Shown in pieces: positions 18,440 to 29,000 of a DNA stretch of 64,000 nucleotides; the first letter of the stretch is position 1; the number at the start of each line of letters is the position of its first letter. The notes below the pieces were generated by a model. The model did not search any database. It saw nothing but the letters and a program-made list of their open reading frames with translations, and had not been told where the DNA came from. This DNA is from Lewinellaceae bacterium (GTDB lineage Bacteria > Bacteroidota > Bacteroidia > Chitinophagales > Saprospiraceae), in NCBI GenBank assembly GCA_016711435.1, contig JADJSY010000002.1:62001-126000 (forward strand). The letters run 5' to 3'. Made by a program: the position numbers and the translations under genes.

Positions 18440-18952
18440 ATGAAACGACCCAAAAAAGGAGAATACGCTCCCTTCCATGAAAATTACCTGAAACATGTGC
18501 CGTCCCGCGGTACGGCAAAGAGCCTGCTGAAATCGACGTTCCGGGACATACAAAAAATGCTCGGCAGCCTGCCGGAGGAAATGGGCGACCATTCGTACGA
18601 ACCGGGTAAATGGACGATCAAACAAATGCTGATGCACCTCATTGACACGGAGCGGGTGTTCTCTTACCGGCTGTTGTCCTTTATGCGCGGCGACCGCATT
18701 GCGCTGCCCGGTTTCAACCAGGATATCTGGATGGAAGAAGTGGATGTGCGCCAACGCAGCATCAAGGATTTGCTGAAAGAGTGGAAGGCCGTGCGCGACA
18801 ATACCCTGTTTTTGCACGACCAATGCAGCGAAGCGCAATCACAGTTTACCGGCATGGCAAGTAACTGGAAAGTATCCGTTCGGGCTTATTTTTTTATTAT
18901 TATCGGGCATCAATTGCACCATGTAGCGGTGCTGCGGGAACGGTATCTGTAA
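18440..18952 (+). CDS. DinB family protein
   Basis: A 170-residue DinB_2-type protein. The four-helix fold is suggested by GKWTIKQMLMHLIDTERVFS and IIGHQLHHVAVLRERYL, which carry the three His positions used by the family to bind a divalent metal. DinB-like proteins act as metal-dependent transferases or hydrolases (for example thiol-S-transferases); the substrate is unknown. It starts eight bases after the membrane protein and may share its transcript. An unremarkable gap of 135 bases follows. Confidence 0.85.
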   Translation: MKRPKKGEYAPFHENYLKHVPSRGTAKSLLKSTFRDIQKMLGSLPEEMGDHSYEPGKWTIKQMLMHLIDTERVFSYRLLSFMRGDRIALPGFNQDIWMEEVDVRQRSIKDLLKEWKAVRDNTLFLHDQCSEAQSQFTGMASNWKVSVRAYFFIIIGHQLHHVAVLRERYL

Positions 18953-19087
18953 AAATACTGAACTTAACAGCCCTCACGCAAGCATGGGCCGCGCGAAAAC
19001 ATCCCGGATACGCCGGAGGAACGCACTTCAAAAAAATACGTTTAAAGCGGGAGATATGATGGAGGGCAGTGTTTTGTTGTTTTTGTA

Positions 19088-21958
19088 CTATTCTTTTACA
19101 AACGGAATTATTTCAATACTAACCTCCGTAGAAACCTCTAAAAAGTAGAAGCCTGGCATGAAGTTAAAAATGTCAATATCTGCTTGATTGCCGGCAATTT
19201 CGCTTTGATATATCAGCCCACCCATAGCGTTGTATATCTTGGCATTTGCGGCGTTTCCAAAGTTTTCCACGGATATATACCGTGTAGCCGGGTTGGGGAA
19301 GACAGATAAAGGTGATTTGCCGGCTAGATTGCATTTTATACTGACCCAATTGCTATTTTTATAGTGCCCATTGAAATCTGTTTGTTTCAGCCTGTAATAA
19401 AGTACGTCTGGAATAGGAGCATCATCTTTTACGCTGTATGATATTGGTTGAGCGGAATTTCCGGCTCCTTTAACCTTTGCAATCTGTTGCCAGGTCAGTC
19501 CGTCTTTAGATCGCTCTATGGTAAAAAAATCATTGTCTTGTTCCGTAGCGGTTGTCCATTTCAATTCGATATTCCCTGCGTGACAAATTGGCTGGAAAGA
19601 GGTCAATTCTACGGGCAAGACAGTCACATACAGATCGCTCGACCAAATACCTCGTCCATAGGTTGCTGCGACAAGCCGGCTGTTAACCGGATCGGCATCA
19701 GCGTAAATTTCGAGTTCCCGAATATCTACGATGGGCAGCCCCGAACTAAAATTGACCCAGTCTGACAACGTAGCATCCTTGTACCAAATACCGGTTTGAT
19801 TACCCACATATAACCCTTCGTTACTATTGTTGTCATATACAATACAATTTGTAAACAGAGGGGGCAGGGAACCTGAAATATCCACCCAGGTAAGTCCTTT
19901 GTTGGTTGATTTATATACCCCGAAATGAGCGGAAACATACACGATGTTGGGGTTGGTAGGGTGAGCCTTGATATCTGTGGGGGTATAACTTGAACCCGGC
20001 AGTGTACAGGTAGTCCATACCACGGAACCTGAGGCATTGGCATTATCTGTGCGTTTGATCTGTCCTGAACGGACGACATACAGTATATCGCGGTTTGCGG
20101 GAGATTGGTCCATGGCAATACAATTGGCGCTTTCCCCGGCTGTAATCGGAGTCCAGGCGACATTGCTACTCAAACTTGTTTTTATATTGCTGGAGCGCCA
20201 CACATTTTTATACCCAACAAACATCGTGTCGGGGCTGAACTTGTGCAGCAAATAAGGCGTGACCCAAGCGCCGGATTCGGTGATGCCGTTCGAGTTGTTG
20301 CCTGCGATTTTGGAATAAGTGCCTCCTGTTCCTGTGGTCGTTCTGCGTATATCGCCCGAAGGATTCGTGAGGTAACGATAATTGGTATTGCTGTAATCAA
20401 TGATGCATTCCATGCCGTCTCCGCCGCGCTCCGTTGTGAAGCTGGCTCCATTGCGAATACTCGAACCATTATCCTGATAACCGTTCATCGTTAGGGCGGA
20501 GTTGGTTGCGCTCTGTCCGATTTTATAGACCTGCGCTATTTCCAATCCGCTTGAAACCTCTGTCCAGGTACTGCCGCCGTTTGATGTTTTGTAAACACCT
20601 CCGTCATTTCCCACATACAATTTGCCGGTTGTAACCGGCGACCAACCGTACGCATGCTGGTCTGCATGTACGCTTGCTGCGCAGATAGTGCCGAAAGTAC
20701 TGCCTACCCAGTGTGAAACGATCGTCCAGTTAACGCCGCCATCCGTACTTTTCCAGTTGTTTATACTGCCTACATAGATCGTATTGGCGTTGGTCGGGTC
20801 TGCGGCAATACATAAATCATAAAATCCCTGACCGCTTGTTTCAGAGCCATCGCATAAATAATCGAAGATATTGGGGCTTGTAGACATTACCGTAAAATCA
20901 ACGCCGCTATTCACGGAGCGGAGCAGCGCACTGAATGTTTTATCTGATTTTGTAAGTACCAGGTACACATAGTCCGGATTATCCGGCGTGACGGCAATGG
21001 CTATCCTGATCGCTCCGGTAACAGGTAATGTAATAAGGGACCAGGTATTTCCGGTATTGGCAGAGGTGTAAAGGCTGCCACTGTAGGTTGCATAAGATAT
21101 CGTTGGGTCGCCCGGTTTAAACTTCACGTCTTTCCATAAGGTTCCGGTTAATCTTTTGGACCACGAAGCTCCGCCATTGGTGGTTCTGTAAAGCCCTGTA
21201 CTGGTAGCAGCAAGAATAATATTCGGATCGGAAGGATGCATGGCCAATTCTGCAATCGTCGTGTTTGCGTCCATTCCTGAAGTTATTTGCACCCAACTTG
21301 CACCACCGTTGGTACTCTTGAATACACCCAGACCAAAAGCATCGCCTGAATCCCGGTCACCTGATCCGAGGTACAATATATCGGGGTTTGAAGGATGGAC
21401 AAGGATGCTCGATACGCCCAGCGTTGGCATATTGGATGTTAAGGATGCCCATGAATTTCCGTCGTTTGTTGTTTTCCAAATACCTCCCGATGCTGCGCCC
21501 ACAAAATAAGTATCAGCATTGGAAGGGTGGAATGCGATGGTATTAATACGGCCCATTCCGTTGGGTTGGCCGGGGTTATTGGCTGGCAATGCGGAAGGGC
21601 CGGCCAGCGTCCATGTGCCGCTCAATGACCTGGGTTCGGCGACGTTCCTGATGAATTGATCATATACCCGGTATACGTAATCATCCGGCAATAACTTACC
21701 ATCCGGCATAACCCGTTCCTTGTTGATATACTCCCAGCGTTTGAAAACCTTGTATCCGTTTCCTTTCACGTCGGTTTGTCTGCCCGACCAATACTGGTAA
21801 AAAGCGCTTTGGGTAGAATGAAATGGAATGCTTCTGTCCTGCATCATAGCAATCCAGTAAGGGAAGTCTGCCGTGTCCCTGTTTTGCGCACTTGCAGGGT
21901 TATATTGTGATAAAAGCAGGCATAAACTGAAATAAAAGGAATAAGATGTCTTTTTCAT
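19088..21958 (-). CDS. Secreted BNR/VPS10-like beta-propeller protein with T9SS signal
   Basis: A 956-residue protein. The signal peptide is at residues 1-25 (MKKTSYSFYFSLCLLLSQY through ASAQ). Residues about 120-800 hold repeated propeller blades of the sialidase/sortilin type, recognisable by the recurring GGIWKTTNDGNSW, GVFKSTNGGASW, GLYRTTNGGASW and GVYKTSNGGSTW words and by phrases such as HPSNPDILYLGSG. The last 75 residues are a T9SS type A sorting domain (SVFPNPATRYISVENFG, then IYNAMGGLIYQSE), so the protein should be secreted through T9SS and attached or released. The ligand is unknown. It is transcribed alone, opposite to its neighbours. Confidence 0.9.
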   Translation of the reverse strand: MKKTSYSFYFSLCLLLSQYNPASAQNRDTADFPYWIAMMQDRSIPFHSTQSAFYQYWSGRQTDVKGNGYKVFKRWEYINKERVMPDGKLLPDDYVYRVYDQFIRNVAEPRSLSGTWTLAGPSALPANNPGQPNGMGRINTIAFHPSNADTYFVGAASGGIWKTTNDGNSWASLTSNMPTLGVSSILVHPSNPDILYLGSGDRDSGDAFGLGVFKSTNGGASWVQITSGMDANTTIAELAMHPSDPNIILAATSTGLYRTTNGGASWSKRLTGTLWKDVKFKPGDPTISYATYSGSLYTSANTGNTWSLITLPVTGAIRIAIAVTPDNPDYVYLVLTKSDKTFSALLRSVNSGVDFTVMSTSPNIFDYLCDGSETSGQGFYDLCIAADPTNANTIYVGSINNWKSTDGGVNWTIVSHWVGSTFGTICAASVHADQHAYGWSPVTTGKLYVGNDGGVYKTSNGGSTWTEVSSGLEIAQVYKIGQSATNSALTMNGYQDNGSSIRNGASFTTERGGDGMECIIDYSNTNYRYLTNPSGDIRRTTTGTGGTYSKIAGNNSNGITESGAWVTPYLLHKFSPDTMFVGYKNVWRSSNIKTSLSSNVAWTPITAGESANCIAMDQSPANRDILYVVRSGQIKRTDNANASGSVVWTTCTLPGSSYTPTDIKAHPTNPNIVYVSAHFGVYKSTNKGLTWVDISGSLPPLFTNCIVYDNNSNEGLYVGNQTGIWYKDATLSDWVNFSSGLPIVDIRELEIYADADPVNSRLVAATYGRGIWSSDLYVTVLPVELTSFQPICHAGNIELKWTTATEQDNDFFTIERSKDGLTWQQIAKVKGAGNSAQPISYSVKDDAPIPDVLYYRLKQTDFNGHYKNSNWVSIKCNLAGKSPLSVFPNPATRYISVENFGNAANAKIYNAMGGLIYQSEIAGNQADIDIFNFMPGFYFLEVSTEVSIEIIPFVKE

Positions 21959-22197
21959 GAAAGGCGGATTACAGGCGGTTAAAAAATGGATTTATCTAAA
22001 GCCGTAAACTTGTAAAAAGATGTAAAAATAAATCATATATTATAGAAGTTGACTGCTATAAGGAAGATAATTTGTCGGGAGATTCAAGAAACGGAGGAAC
22101 ATTTCAGTTTTGAATATTGAATATCGGATTGGTACTTATATGCCGGTAGTTTCAACTAATTTTGCCCATCTGCTTAACTGAAAACCACCACATTCCA

Positions 22198-22785
22198 ATG
22201 CTCAAAAACGCACCTTCCTTCTTCGCCCTGCTGGTGGCTGCCGCTCTTGGCGGCTGGCTGACGTATCAATATTTTGTAGCGCGGCCCCAGGGCGTCGAAA
22301 ACGCCTCCGTTCTCCTGGAAAAAATAGAAACGGTCGCCAAACTGACCACTGTGGAAGGGCAGTTTTCGGAAGTGTACAACTACAGCGAATACGAAGGGTA
22401 TTTTACTTTTTTATGGGATAAAAAGGTGCTCGTACGCGTACGGGCTACCGTTGCTGCCGGCTACGACCTCGAACAACTCAACCTCGTGGCCGATCCCGTC
22501 ACCAAAACCGTGCGGATGAGCGCACTGCCGGAACCCAAAATCCTGAGCATTGACCATACCCTGGACTACTACGATATTTCGCAGGGCATTTTTGAATCGT
22601 TCTCCCCGGAGGATCACAACCGGATCAACAAGCGCGCTAAAGACCTCATCCGGGAACAGGCCGAAAAAAGTAATTTGCTGCCCGCAGCACAGGAACAGGC
22701 CGAAAAAATGATCGAACTGGTGCGTTTTATGGTCGAAAGCGCGGGCTGGAAACTGGAGGTGGAGGGGCGTTCGCCCTTAGGATGA
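22198..22785 (+). CDS. DUF4230 domain-containing membrane-anchored protein
   Basis: A 195-residue protein with one N-terminal membrane segment (FFALLVAAALGGWLTYQYF) and the DUF4230 pattern: KIETVAKLTTVEGQFSEVYN, a GYDLEQLNL stretch, and LPEPKILSIDHTLDYYD. The role is unknown; the domain probably faces the periplasm. The start at 22198 is preferred over an in-frame ATG 12 codons upstream because it immediately precedes the hydrophobic segment. TAATTTTG at 22158 is a likely -7 box. A strong inverted repeat follows the stop. Confidence 0.83.
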   Translation: MLKNAPSFFALLVAAALGGWLTYQYFVARPQGVENASVLLEKIETVAKLTTVEGQFSEVYNYSEYEGYFTFLWDKKVLVRVRATVAAGYDLEQLNLVADPVTKTVRMSALPEPKILSIDHTLDYYDISQGIFESFSPEDHNRINKRAKDLIREQAEKSNLLPAAQEQAEKMIELVRFMVESAGWKLEVEGRSPLG

Positions 22786-22790
22786 AAGTT

Positions 22791-22970
22791 CAGGAATGAG
22801 GAATGAGGGATGAGGAATGATTACAGCCGCTCGAAGAAGGGTATCTTGGTTCTAATGGGGTGTTTATATGGGTTTGAACAAGATGAGGAATGATTACAGC
22901 TGCTCGAAGAAGGGAATCTGGTTCATTTGAGCGGCTGTAATCATTCCTCATTCCTCATTCCTCATTCCTG
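22791..22970. repeat. Inverted repeat of GGAATGA words, 42-bp arms
   Basis: Arms at 22791-22832 and 22929-22970 are reverse complements with one mismatch; both consist of GAGGAATGAG words followed by ATTACAGCCGCTC. Inside the left half, GATGAGGAATGATTACAG and CTCGAAGAAGGG are also directly repeated (about 22809-22840 and 22880-22910). It separates the convergent DUF4230 and small exported protein genes, so termination is a possible role. Confidence 0.85.
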
Positions 22971-22988
22971 TTCTTTCATCCCTGTTCT

Positions 22989-23399
22989 TTACTTTGCCGA
23001 AAAAAACTTCATCGTCATCTCATTGTCAAACTCCCTGGGACGTACGTTCGCGTCCATGCCGGGTTCGTAACGCAGCAGAAAGGAGGTGTCGCTCGTCCAT
23101 TCCAGGATGCCGAACAGGGTTTTGCCGGAGTAAGGCCCGGAATAAAAATGGAGCAGGTCGAGGGTGGCGGGTTCGGCTTTGCAATCTAATTGATACGCTA
23201 AAAAAACAGTATCGAACTGGCTGCCGAAACGGGTGAGCCACATCGCTTTGCCGTCGTTCTGGAAAACAAATTCCTGCCCTTCCTGCGTCGTCCAGCGCCC
23301 GGTAAGTTCGTGGCAAGTCACCTTGTTGGTGCAGAAAACGAACATCTGCACGGTGAACAGCGCCAGGCATAGGTAAATGTGTGTAAAAAATCGTTGCAT
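22989..23399 (-). CDS. Small exported protein, unknown (lipocalin-like pattern)
   Basis: A 136-residue protein with an N-terminal hydrophobic segment (IYLCLALFTVQMFVFC), probably a signal peptide or lipoprotein signal. The mature part begins with the pattern ELTGRWTTQEGQEFVFQNDG, as in small lipocalin-like or META-like beta-barrel proteins that start with a GxW motif, and continues with strands up to FDNEMTMKFFSAK. No specific family is assigned. It faces DUF4230 across the inverted repeat at 22791-22970. Confidence 0.55.
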   Translation of the reverse strand: MQRFFTHIYLCLALFTVQMFVFCTNKVTCHELTGRWTTQEGQEFVFQNDGKAMWLTRFGSQFDTVFLAYQLDCKAEPATLDLLHFYSGPYSGKTLFGILEWTSDTSFLLRYEPGMDANVRPREFDNEMTMKFFSAK

Positions 23400-23580
23400 A
23401 GGCGGAGTTGGTTCATCGTTTTAACTATGCAAAAGACAAATTTGTTTGGGAGAAAGTGGCAGTACATGGTCTAAAACTTTAAGGAAAAGGCGGATACAAA
23501 GAAATTATCCGGCATTTTGACCCAAAAGACTATTTTTCGGGCAAATACGGTGAATCAATTAATCTCCGTCTGTCTAGCCC

Positions 23581-25380
23581 ATGGATTTCAATCGCCTTTT
23601 TGAAGTACTGGAATACCAGCAACATCGCTATCCGCAGCAAACAGCTATGGCAGGTCGCGCGCACAACCAATGGCGTACCTGGACGACAGCCGGACTGCTC
23701 GCTGAACGCGACCGCCTCAGTACAGGCCTGCTCGCCGTCGGACTGCATGAAGGAGACAGAGTTGGCATTCTGGCGCATTGCGGCAGCCCGCAATGGGTCA
23801 TGGTCGATGCCGCCCTGCTCCAACTGGGTATGATACCCGTTCCCATTCATTCGACCGCCCGGCCCGACGAAATAAAACATATTATACAGGACGCCAACCT
23901 GCGCGCCTGCTTTGTCAGCAATGCCGATATGCTGGCCAAGTTAGAAAGCGCCGGAGAGCGTGTATCCATGATTTTTTCTTTGGAAGAGCAGGCGCCTGCC
24001 GGAAGCCTTTCCGTCATTCCCTGGACGGAACTGGCCCGCGATCCCGACGAACACCTCCGCGGACGGATACAATTCCTGCGTGAAGGCATTCGGCCCGAAC
24101 AACTGGCTACCATATTGTATACTTCCGGTACAACAGGTTTGCCCAAAGGCGTGATGCTGACCCATGCCAATATCATCAGCAATGTCAAAGCGGTGCTGGC
24201 TATTGTCCCCGTCGGCCCCGGTACCACGGTAGTCAGTTTTTTGCCCATGAGTCATATTTTTGAACGCATGGTGACCTATGCTTACCAGGCTGCGGGTGCG
24301 CCGGTATGGTTTGTAGAATCGGTGGAGCGTTTACCCAAAATACTGCCGGAAGTGCGCCCGCATTTTATGACCGCCGTGCCGCGGGTGCTGGAGCGCATGT
24401 ACGAGCGCTTGCAGGAAGAGCGCAGCAAAGGTGGGGCGCTCCGCAAAAAAATACTCGATTGGGCCATTGCACTGGGCGAGCGTTATCCGTATTCCGGCGG
24501 GCAGGCGATGCCGCCCGACTATTATTTCAAACGCCTGCTGGCCGATGTGCTGGTGTTCCGGCAATGGCGCAAACGTATGGGCGGGCGCATCCGTTACATC
24601 GCAGTGGGCGCGGCCGCTTTGCAACCCCGGCTGGGCAGGCTGTTTTCGGCGGCGGGCATCGAGGTACGGGAGGGCTACGGACTCACGGAAACCAGCCCGG
24701 TGATAGCTTTCAACCGTTTTGAGCCGGGCGGGGTGCATTTCGGCACGGTCGGCATCCCCGCGCCCGGCGTGGAAGTGCGTATCAACAGCGAACAGGACGA
24801 TGAAGGCAACGGCGAAATAGAAGTGCGCGGCCCGAATGTGATGAGCGGCTACCTGCACCTGCCAGAGGAAACGGCTTCCCGGTTTACTGCCGATGGCTGG
24901 TTCAGGACAGGCGATGTGGGCCGTTTTGAACACAAACGTTTTTTGAAGGTGACAGGCCGGAAAAGTGAAATTTTTAAAACAACTTCCGGAAAATTCGTGG
25001 CCCCGGCATTCGTAGAGCAGCAGTTATTGCGCTCCCCGTTTATCAGTCAGTGCATGGTAATTGGGGCGAACAAACCTTTTGCAGGCGCTTTGATTGTGCC
25101 CGAATTTATTGTGCTGGAAAACTGGTGCAAAGAAAACAAGGTACACTGGACTTCCCCGCAGTTTATGATCCTGAACCCGAAAGTAGAGAAACTGATGCGG
25201 GAGGAAATAGAGGCCATCAACGAAACCCGGCTTGGGACTATTGAAAAAATACGCAAATTCCAACTTTTGCACGAACCCTGGACGCCGGAAAACGGCCTGC
25301 TCACGCCTACGATGAAAATGCGCCGGGAGGTGATCGCGCAGCAGTTTGCGGTGGAGGTGGAGAAGATGTTTAAGATATAA
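23581..25380 (+). CDS. Long-chain fatty acid-CoA ligase (AMP-dependent synthetase)
   Basis: A 599-residue ANL-superfamily enzyme of the long-chain acyl-CoA synthetase type. The phosphate-binding motif YTSGTTGLPKGVMLTHANI begins at residue 180, GYGLTETSP follows in the middle, and the C-terminal subdomain has TGDVGRFEHKRFLKVTGRKS and TTSGKFVAP. It activates fatty acids with ATP and CoA for lipid synthesis or beta-oxidation. The start at 23581 fits the family N-terminus (RLFEVLEYQQHRYPQQTAM). It stands alone; no other fatty-acid gene is adjacent. Confidence 0.92.
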   Translation: MDFNRLFEVLEYQQHRYPQQTAMAGRAHNQWRTWTTAGLLAERDRLSTGLLAVGLHEGDRVGILAHCGSPQWVMVDAALLQLGMIPVPIHSTARPDEIKHIIQDANLRACFVSNADMLAKLESAGERVSMIFSLEEQAPAGSLSVIPWTELARDPDEHLRGRIQFLREGIRPEQLATILYTSGTTGLPKGVMLTHANIISNVKAVLAIVPVGPGTTVVSFLPMSHIFERMVTYAYQAAGAPVWFVESVERLPKILPEVRPHFMTAVPRVLERMYERLQEERSKGGALRKKILDWAIALGERYPYSGGQAMPPDYYFKRLLADVLVFRQWRKRMGGRIRYIAVGAAALQPRLGRLFSAAGIEVREGYGLTETSPVIAFNRFEPGGVHFGTVGIPAPGVEVRINSEQDDEGNGEIEVRGPNVMSGYLHLPEETASRFTADGWFRTGDVGRFEHKRFLKVTGRKSEIFKTTSGKFVAPAFVEQQLLRSPFISQCMVIGANKPFAGALIVPEFIVLENWCKENKVHWTSPQFMILNPKVEKLMREEIEAINETRLGTIEKIRKFQLLHEPWTPENGLLTPTMKMRREVIAQQFAVEVEKMFKI

Positions 25381-25701
25381 ATGTAGCATGAATTCAAGTG
25401 TTTGATATTATTGGTCGAAAAATATAATATTTTTTAAAAATTAATATCTTTTCGGGCAGCAGTACCATTCTATCTGATTACTTTTGTATGGTATTATTAT
25501 TTTTAATCTTCAATTGTAGTCTCATGGGAACGGAATTTTCTTGCCTCTTTTTGGAATATCTGGCTGTCTGATCCGGATTGTTCTCTTCCTGCCATATTTT
25601 TTCTGTTTGTCCGGAGAGTAGCCTCTCCCCCTCCCCATTTGCCACCGGCTCAACTGCCGGCGCTTGGCTTGATTTTTGCGCGTTTTTACCCATTTAATAA
25701 A
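25381..25701 (+). other. Intergenic stretch at the left border of the secreted-protein cluster
   Basis: A 321-base gap with no gene recognised. An AT-rich part (25400-25500) contains TACTTTTG (about 25477-25484), which fits the -7 consensus and could serve the fragment at 25702, but no matching upstream element was seen. The rest is featureless. Confidence 0.35.
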
Positions 25702-25905
25702 ATGAAAAACATGTTTCGATCTTTACCACTGCTTACCGCCTCATTCCTTTTCCTCGCTCTGAATGCCAATGCGCAGTACCTGGAAACTTTTTCCACGGCT
25801 AATAAAGGCTATCTCGCTTCTCCTGGTTGCACAAGTGACTTTTCGGGTGTGAACTGGACTTTAACGTCTTGGTATCCCGAGACACTGTTTCAGGCCATGC
25901 ATTGA
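25702..25905 (+). pseudogene. Truncated N-terminal fragment related to secreted protein E
   Basis: A 67-residue reading frame: signal peptide (MKNMFRSLPLLTASFLFLA to ANAQ) followed by YLETFSTANKGYLASPGC and GVNWTLTSW, then a stop. The same start of the mature protein occurs in gene E (YSETFSTPGKGY, INWTLTPW) and again inside E (YNEQFNVANKGYLANW, VNWTMSSW). The rest of the domain is absent, so this looks like a decayed or cut-off copy at the cluster border. It could still be expressed as a small secreted peptide. Confidence 0.7.
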
Positions 25906-26042
25906 TGGTAGTAAAAGTCTTTTATCTCATGGAAAAGAAAAAGAAACAACGCATCTTTTGTTCATTTTCTTTTTTGATCAGTTTGGCTTCAAATAGGACC
26001 CTTCCATTTGTAGAAGGTTCTTAAAATACTTCGAACAAGAGT

Positions 26043-29000
26043 ATGAAAACAACTTATTTTACATTATTTGCATGGTTTTTTACCAATATTTTATTTGCGC
26101 AAACCTTCCCTAATACAGGCTTTACCCTGCCTGCCGGCAAACAGATATGTATCACCTACGAGGTGATGGTAAATAACGATGCCTGCCCGACGGGCACTGT
26201 TCCCGGCGTGAATATCAGCAACCAAAGTAACGTGATGGGAAATTTCGGTATGTTAGATACGGATGACCCTGACATTTCGGGAGCCTCTAACCCGACCCTG
26301 ACGCCTTTCAGCGCTTTGACGCTGGGGAACCTCGTTTATAGTGACAATAACCGCAACGGCGTATTCGATGGCGGCGACGTGGGCATCGACGGCGTTACCG
26401 TAAATCTGTACCTCGACGATGGCGACTTCGTACTGGATGTGGACGACACGTTTAAAGGTACTACTATGACCGCTACTGTGATGGCACAGGCGGGCACGTA
26501 TAGTTTTGTTGTTTGCCCCGGTGATTACATCGTCGAAGTGGCCGCTTCAAACTTCGCCATGGGCGGCGCCTTGTATAACAGCGGCGTTCCGTTGATCAGC
26601 AGCCCTGTGGGCGGCGCTGCCGACCCGGATGATAATGCGAACAACGACGACAACGGCGACCCGGTGGTCGGTTTCGGCGTGGCTTCTGCCGCTGTGACAA
26701 TGTCCTACGGCGCCGAACCCGCACTCGTTGATGACGGCGATGATACCAATGGCAACCTGACAGTTGACTTTGGCTTCAAAACGCCGGCGACTGTGACGGT
26801 TACCGTTTTGCCTACCTCCGTACCGGAAGACGGCGGCACGGGTTTGGTCTATACCTTTACCCGCAATGACGCAAACCCCAGCCCTCTAGTAGTCAATTTC
26901 TCTGTCGGCGGTACGGCTACCTTCAGTACGGATTATATGTATTCGGATGCTACAACGTTCAGCGCTTCGAGTGGGACGGTGACTTTCACTGGTTCAAATA
27001 CCATGGCTACCGTCACGCTCACGCCTACTTCGGATTTGACTGTTGAGGCGGATGAAACGGCCATTCTTACTATTACCAGCGCAACAAACTACATTGTAGG
27101 TATACCGGCTGCTGCCACCGGCACCATTACTAATGACGATACGGACGTAACGGTTGCCGTTTTACCTTCCTCGGTGCTGGAAGACGGCGCCCCTAATCTC
27201 GATTATACCTTCACGCGGACAGGTGTGATTGCCACCCCGCTTACGGTCAACTTCTCCGTCGGAGGCACAACCACCTTCCCTGGCGACTATACACAAAGCG
27301 GCGCAACGCTTTTCACCCCTCCGACGGGCACGGTGACCTTCCTGGCCGGCAGTGCGACGGCAACGGTAACGCTCGATCCCGTGACAGATATGATCGTGGA
27401 ACTAGATGAGACAGCCATTCTCACGGTCACGAGTGGTGCGGGCTATAATGTAGCGATGCCGAGTGCCGCCACCGGTACGATCACCAACGATGATACCGAT
27501 GTAACGGTCGCCGTTGCACCCTCGGATGTGCTGGAAGACGGCGTTCCCAACCTCGTTTATACCTTTACCCGGACGGGCGTCACAACCGGCACTTTGACCA
27601 TTAATTTTTCAGTCGGCGGCTCTGCCACATTCAGTACGGACTATACACAGACCGGTGCGGCATCGTTCAGCGCCACCATGGGCACTGCGACCTTCGGCGC
27701 GGGTATGTCTACTGTGACCGTCACGATCAACCCGACATCGGATGTAGATCTAGAGTCTGATGAAACGGTAGATTTGACCATCGCCATCGGCGCAGGTTAT
27801 AATGTGGCCTCGCCGAGTGCCGCCTCCGGTACGATTACCAACGATGATAACAGCGTATCCGTCACCGTTTCTCCCTCGTCGGTGGCGGAAGACGGTGGTA
27901 TGGGAACCTGGTTTATACATTCACCCGCACCGACGTTAATTCCGGCGCATTGGTCGTGAACTTTACCGTCGGCGGTACGGCCATGTTCACGACCGATTAC
28001 ACGGAAACAGGCGCCACTTCTTTACGACCACTACGGGCAGTGTGACCTTCTCCGGAATGAGCCCCACCGCAACCTTAACGCTCACCCCCGTAGCGGATAT
28101 CATGGTCGAACCCGATGAAACAGCCATTCTCACTGTCACGAGCGGCGTGGGTTACGGCATCGGCGCTCCGCCCGCTGCTACGGGTACGATCACCAATGAT
28201 GATACCGACGTGTCCGTCGCCGTTGTTCCTTCCTCCGTGCTGGAAGACGGTGTTGCGAATCTCGATTATACCTTTACCCGGACAGGTGTTACTACCGGCG
28301 CTTTAACGGTCAATTTTTCCATAGGCGGCACGGCCACCTCCCCCGGCGACTATACGGAGAGCGGCTCGGCAAGCTTCACACCTCCTACCGGCACGGTCAC
28401 CTTTGGCGCAGGCAATTCCACGGCTACGGTTACGATCGACCCTACGGTCGATCCAGTTATTGAACCCGACGAAACGGTTATTCTAACGGTAACTTCCGGT
28501 ACCGGATACAATGTAGGAGTGCCGAGTGTGGCTACCGGCACGATCACCAATGATGATGCGGACGTATCTGTCACCGTCAACCCTTCCTCCGTGCTGGAAG
28601 ACGGCGTTCCGAACCTTGTTTATACCTTCGCCCGGACGGGCGCAACGGCCGGTCCACTCACCGTTAGCTTTACCGTTGGCGGCACGGCCACCTATCTCAC
28701 GGACTACACAGACATGGGTGCGGCCAGTTACACTCCTGTTTCCGGCACGGTGACCTTCCTGGCAGGCGCTCCCACGGCACTAGTCACGCTCGATCCCGCG
28801 ACGGATTTGACCGTAGAAACGGATGAAACGGTTATTCTGACCCTCACCGCCGGTGCAGGTTACAATGTGGTTTCGCCGACCTCCGCTTCGGGTACTATTA
28901 CCAATGACGATACCGACGTAACGGTCGCCGTTTTACCTTCCTCGGTGCTGGAAGATGGCGTTCCGAACCTTGATTATACCTTCACCCGGACAGGCGTTAC

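Noticed and set aside
25478..25693. Minus-strand 71-codon frame in the gap before the fragment at 25702
   Set aside because: Low-complexity Lys/Gln/Asn composition, no signal or domain and no homologue in the window.
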